DNA of 64,000 bases, from assembly GCA_963781805.1 (NCBI GenBank), contig CAWAHF010000004.1, forward strand, positions 6,076,001 through 6,140,000, read 5' to 3'. This document shows, one piece after another, positions 62,601 to 64,000 of the stretch. Source of the stretch: JAFGPL01 sp963781805. Its GTDB lineage: Bacteria > Bacteroidota > Bacteroidia > Bacteroidales > UBA10428. Under the pieces are notes generated by a model. It worked only from the letters and a program-made list of their open reading frames with translations. It searched no databases and had not been told where the DNA came from. The translations under genes and the position numbers were made by a program. The first letter of the stretch is position 1. Each line of letters starts with the position of its first letter.

Positions 62601-62736
62601 GCATACAACGTTCCTGCGGTATGAAACGTTTGGGAGAGCGGGCTGCGTTTGTATCCACCGTTGCAGAAAGCTGATGCGTGGCAGGATGCTAGAACAACCA
62701 CTTCAACCCAAATGTTTTATGACCGCATGTTGGCAC
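62601..62736. repeat. attC-like site
   Basis: The ends are GCATACAACG and GCATGTTGGCAC; arms GCGGTATGAAACGTTTGGG and CCCAAATGTTTTATGACCGC pair. The centre GCGGGCTGCGTTTGTATCCA is shared with the half-site at 35947 and with 39277. It follows the beta-barrel gene by 11 bp. Confidence 0.8.
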
Positions 62737-62746
62737 CAGTTATTTT

Positions 62747-63394
62747 TTAATCAATCATTTTTCTAAAGAATCCTTTGTAACCAATTGTCAAAGTATAATT
62801 TAATGAGGAAGGTTTCATATTCGAGCTTATCTTAGAGTAATCTGTCGTATAATAATCTATTCCTAATCCAATTACAATAAAATTAAATCTTTTTAGTTTA
62901 ATATATCTATCTATACCCAATCCAACCTGAGCACCCATAATAATATCTGATTCGTAAATCAGATTTGTTTCCTTACTATTAGAAATCTCGAAGTTGGTCG
63001 AATTGAATCCAAATTTAATATCAGTACTCCAATTTTTATGAAAATCATAGGAATATCCTAATGCCATATTTAAATTAAAAGAACTGAATTCATTTTGATT
63101 GTTTACAGTTACATTGTCGAATACCATATCTTTATTAGGCTTAAACTCATAAATAAAAGCTCCATATGTAAAATAGAAGTTTTTATAAAACACGGTTAAA
63201 TCTGTTATCTGAGTGATTTTGTTATCAATGAAATCAGAATTAAACATTTGATGTAGTATTGCTCCAGACTCAATTTTAATCGCCCAAGGACTTTTAACTA
63301 ATCTCTTGCCAGAAAGCGTGTCATTATCAATCTTTTGTGAGTATAAATTGACTGACATAACTGTCGTGATAAAAATAATCCAAATTTGTTTCAT
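62747..63394 (-). CDS. Outer-membrane beta-barrel protein (215 aa)
   Basis: The product has a signal peptide (MKQIWIIFITTVMSVNLYSQ) and about eight to ten amphipathic strands: WAIKIESGAILHQMF, NFYFTYGAFIYEF, FNLNMALGYSYDF, STDIKFGFNSTNF, IIMGAQVGLGIDRYI, FIVIGLGIDYYTT, and a final LNYTLTIGYKGFF. This is an OmpA/outer-membrane-beta-brl-like small barrel. It is a one-gene cassette located directly after group II intron copy 3; function unknown. Confidence 0.8.
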   Translation of the reverse strand: MKQIWIIFITTVMSVNLYSQKIDNDTLSGKRLVKSPWAIKIESGAILHQMFNSDFIDNKITQITDLTVFYKNFYFTYGAFIYEFKPNKDMVFDNVTVNNQNEFSSFNLNMALGYSYDFHKNWSTDIKFGFNSTNFEISNSKETNLIYESDIIMGAQVGLGIDRYIKLKRFNFIVIGLGIDYYTTDYSKISSNMKPSSLNYTLTIGYKGFFRKMID

Positions 63395-63429
63395 ATGATT
63401 ATTATTTGTTTGAGTGTTTTAATTGGTGC

Positions 63430-64000
63430 ACCGGGTAGCTTACGCCCCCTAAGAACCGTACGTGCGACTTTCACCGCATACGGCTCAGGCACTTTTAAGG
63501 CCAACCTTGTTAGGGTAGACCCGGCTATTGTTTTTACCTCTGCAAACAAAAGTAGTGATTTGTTTGCTATTCAAAGCTAAACGTTTCCTTAAGGATACCC
63601 TTTTCTCAAAATATGAATCAAATTCAGACAGGTAAGGATTGGCCTTCTGAGCGATTTTAACATGATATCGAATAGGTACCATACCGATTTTATATAAGCG
63701 GTAGGAATATATACCTTTATAAGATACACGTTTATCGGAAAAATGATTGCCCAAAAAGTACCTTTTGAATACCCACCTGTGGCCTTTGTCACCATGCTGG
63801 CGGGTAGCCCATTTCCAGGTTTGTCCGAAGATGAATACCTCCAGTTTTCTGAAGGTATTCTTTGAGCAAATACCCTTGTGATAGTTTGACCATCCCCGGA
63901 TAACCGGGTTTAGTTTTCGTATAAGGGCATGAGCAGGCAGTCCATGGCTCTCGCGTATGATGAGTTTTATCTTATCTTTGAAAGCCTGTACAGATTTCCG
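63430..64000 (-). mobile_element. Group II intron, copy 3 (3' part; continues beyond window)
   Basis: The 3' end and domain V (63453-63486) match copies 1 and 2 except for a few bases (for example at 63488 and 63769). The 5' part lies outside the window. Its 3' exon leads into the beta-barrel cassette 36 bp away, so its attC-like site should lie to the right. Confidence 0.85.
63485..64000 (-). CDS. Group II intron reverse transcriptase, copy 3 (C-terminal part)
   Basis: The frame is open to the window edge and equals the last ~171 residues of copies 1 and 2, with domain X and the same end KVGLKSA. The GTG-to-GTA change near 63769 is silent (Val). No frameshift is seen; the apparent short start at 63754 is only an internal TTG. 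Confidence 0.88.
   Translation of the reverse strand, partial: RKSVQAFKDKIKLIIRESHGLPAHALIRKLNPVIRGWSNYHKGICSKNTFRKLEVFIFGQTWKWATRQHGDKGHRWVFKRYFLGNHFSDKRVSYKGIYSYRLYKIGMVPIRYHVKIAQKANPYLSEFDSYFEKRVSLRKRLALNSKQITTFVCRGKNNSRVYPNKVGLKSA

Overview
The window is AT-rich DNA from a member of the Bacteroidota, probably an environmental Bacteroidales/Marinilabiliales-type organism. The evidence is a type IX secretion C-terminal sorting domain at the left edge, several TAnnTTTG-type -7 boxes, CarboxypepD_reg and lipoprotein genes, and a Bacteroidota-type tyrosine recombinase. Almost everything is accessory DNA: a recombination site, insertion sequences, group II introns, toxin-antitoxin genes, restriction-modification and decayed genes. 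No ribosomal or core metabolic operon is present.

Left part (1-17 kb). A T9SS cargo gene ends at 589. It is followed by the 3' half of a tRNA-Lys(CTT), a tyrosine recombinase, a gene split by an IS630-family element, and a small excisionase-like protein; this looks like one end of an integrative element inserted in tRNA-Lys. A long AT-rich stretch with decayed coding sequence follows. Then come a six-gene envelope cluster of unknown function (7.7-11.6 kb), an agmatine-deiminase-like gene, a 21-bp tandem repeat, a 421-aa unknown protein, and a scar zone with palindromic repeats and truncated GxxExxY and IstA genes.

Middle part (17.1-30.7 kb). Ten genes on the minus strand are packed with overlaps or gaps of 18 bp or less, so they look like one transcription unit. 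In order they are: XRE regulator, SMC-like ATPase with a CPFC zinc-hook motif, membrane coiled-coil protein, type III Mod, type III Res, a TauA/SsuA-like lipoprotein, ABC ATPase, ABC permease, a 4-TM protein with a large soluble domain, and a chorismatase-like protein. A type III restriction system merged with an ABC importer and a chorismatase-like enzyme is the most unusual gene association in the window.

Right part (about 31-64 kb). Nearly all genes lie on the minus strand as one- to four-gene units. They are separated by about 130-bp imperfect palindromes that begin AACG and end CGTGTTRTGC or similar. I interpret these as integron attC sites and the region as a cassette array. An integron integrase is not in the window and would be expected to the right if it exists. 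Support comes from an exact tandem duplication of one 902-bp cassette (HEPN-MNT pair) with junctions at the AAC/GTT core, and from three nearly identical group II introns at site ends or cassette starts. Cassette cargo includes a GNAT, a VOC protein, an SDR, an S33 hydrolase, a 1608-aa exonuclease-RecQ-UvrD fusion, a Fic protein, a MazEF-like pair, a CPBP protease, HEPN-MNT pairs, lipoproteins, and a four-gene unit (membrane protein, HNH, PIN-GNAT-EVE-like, ASCH). IS630 and IS4-family elements have inserted into the region.
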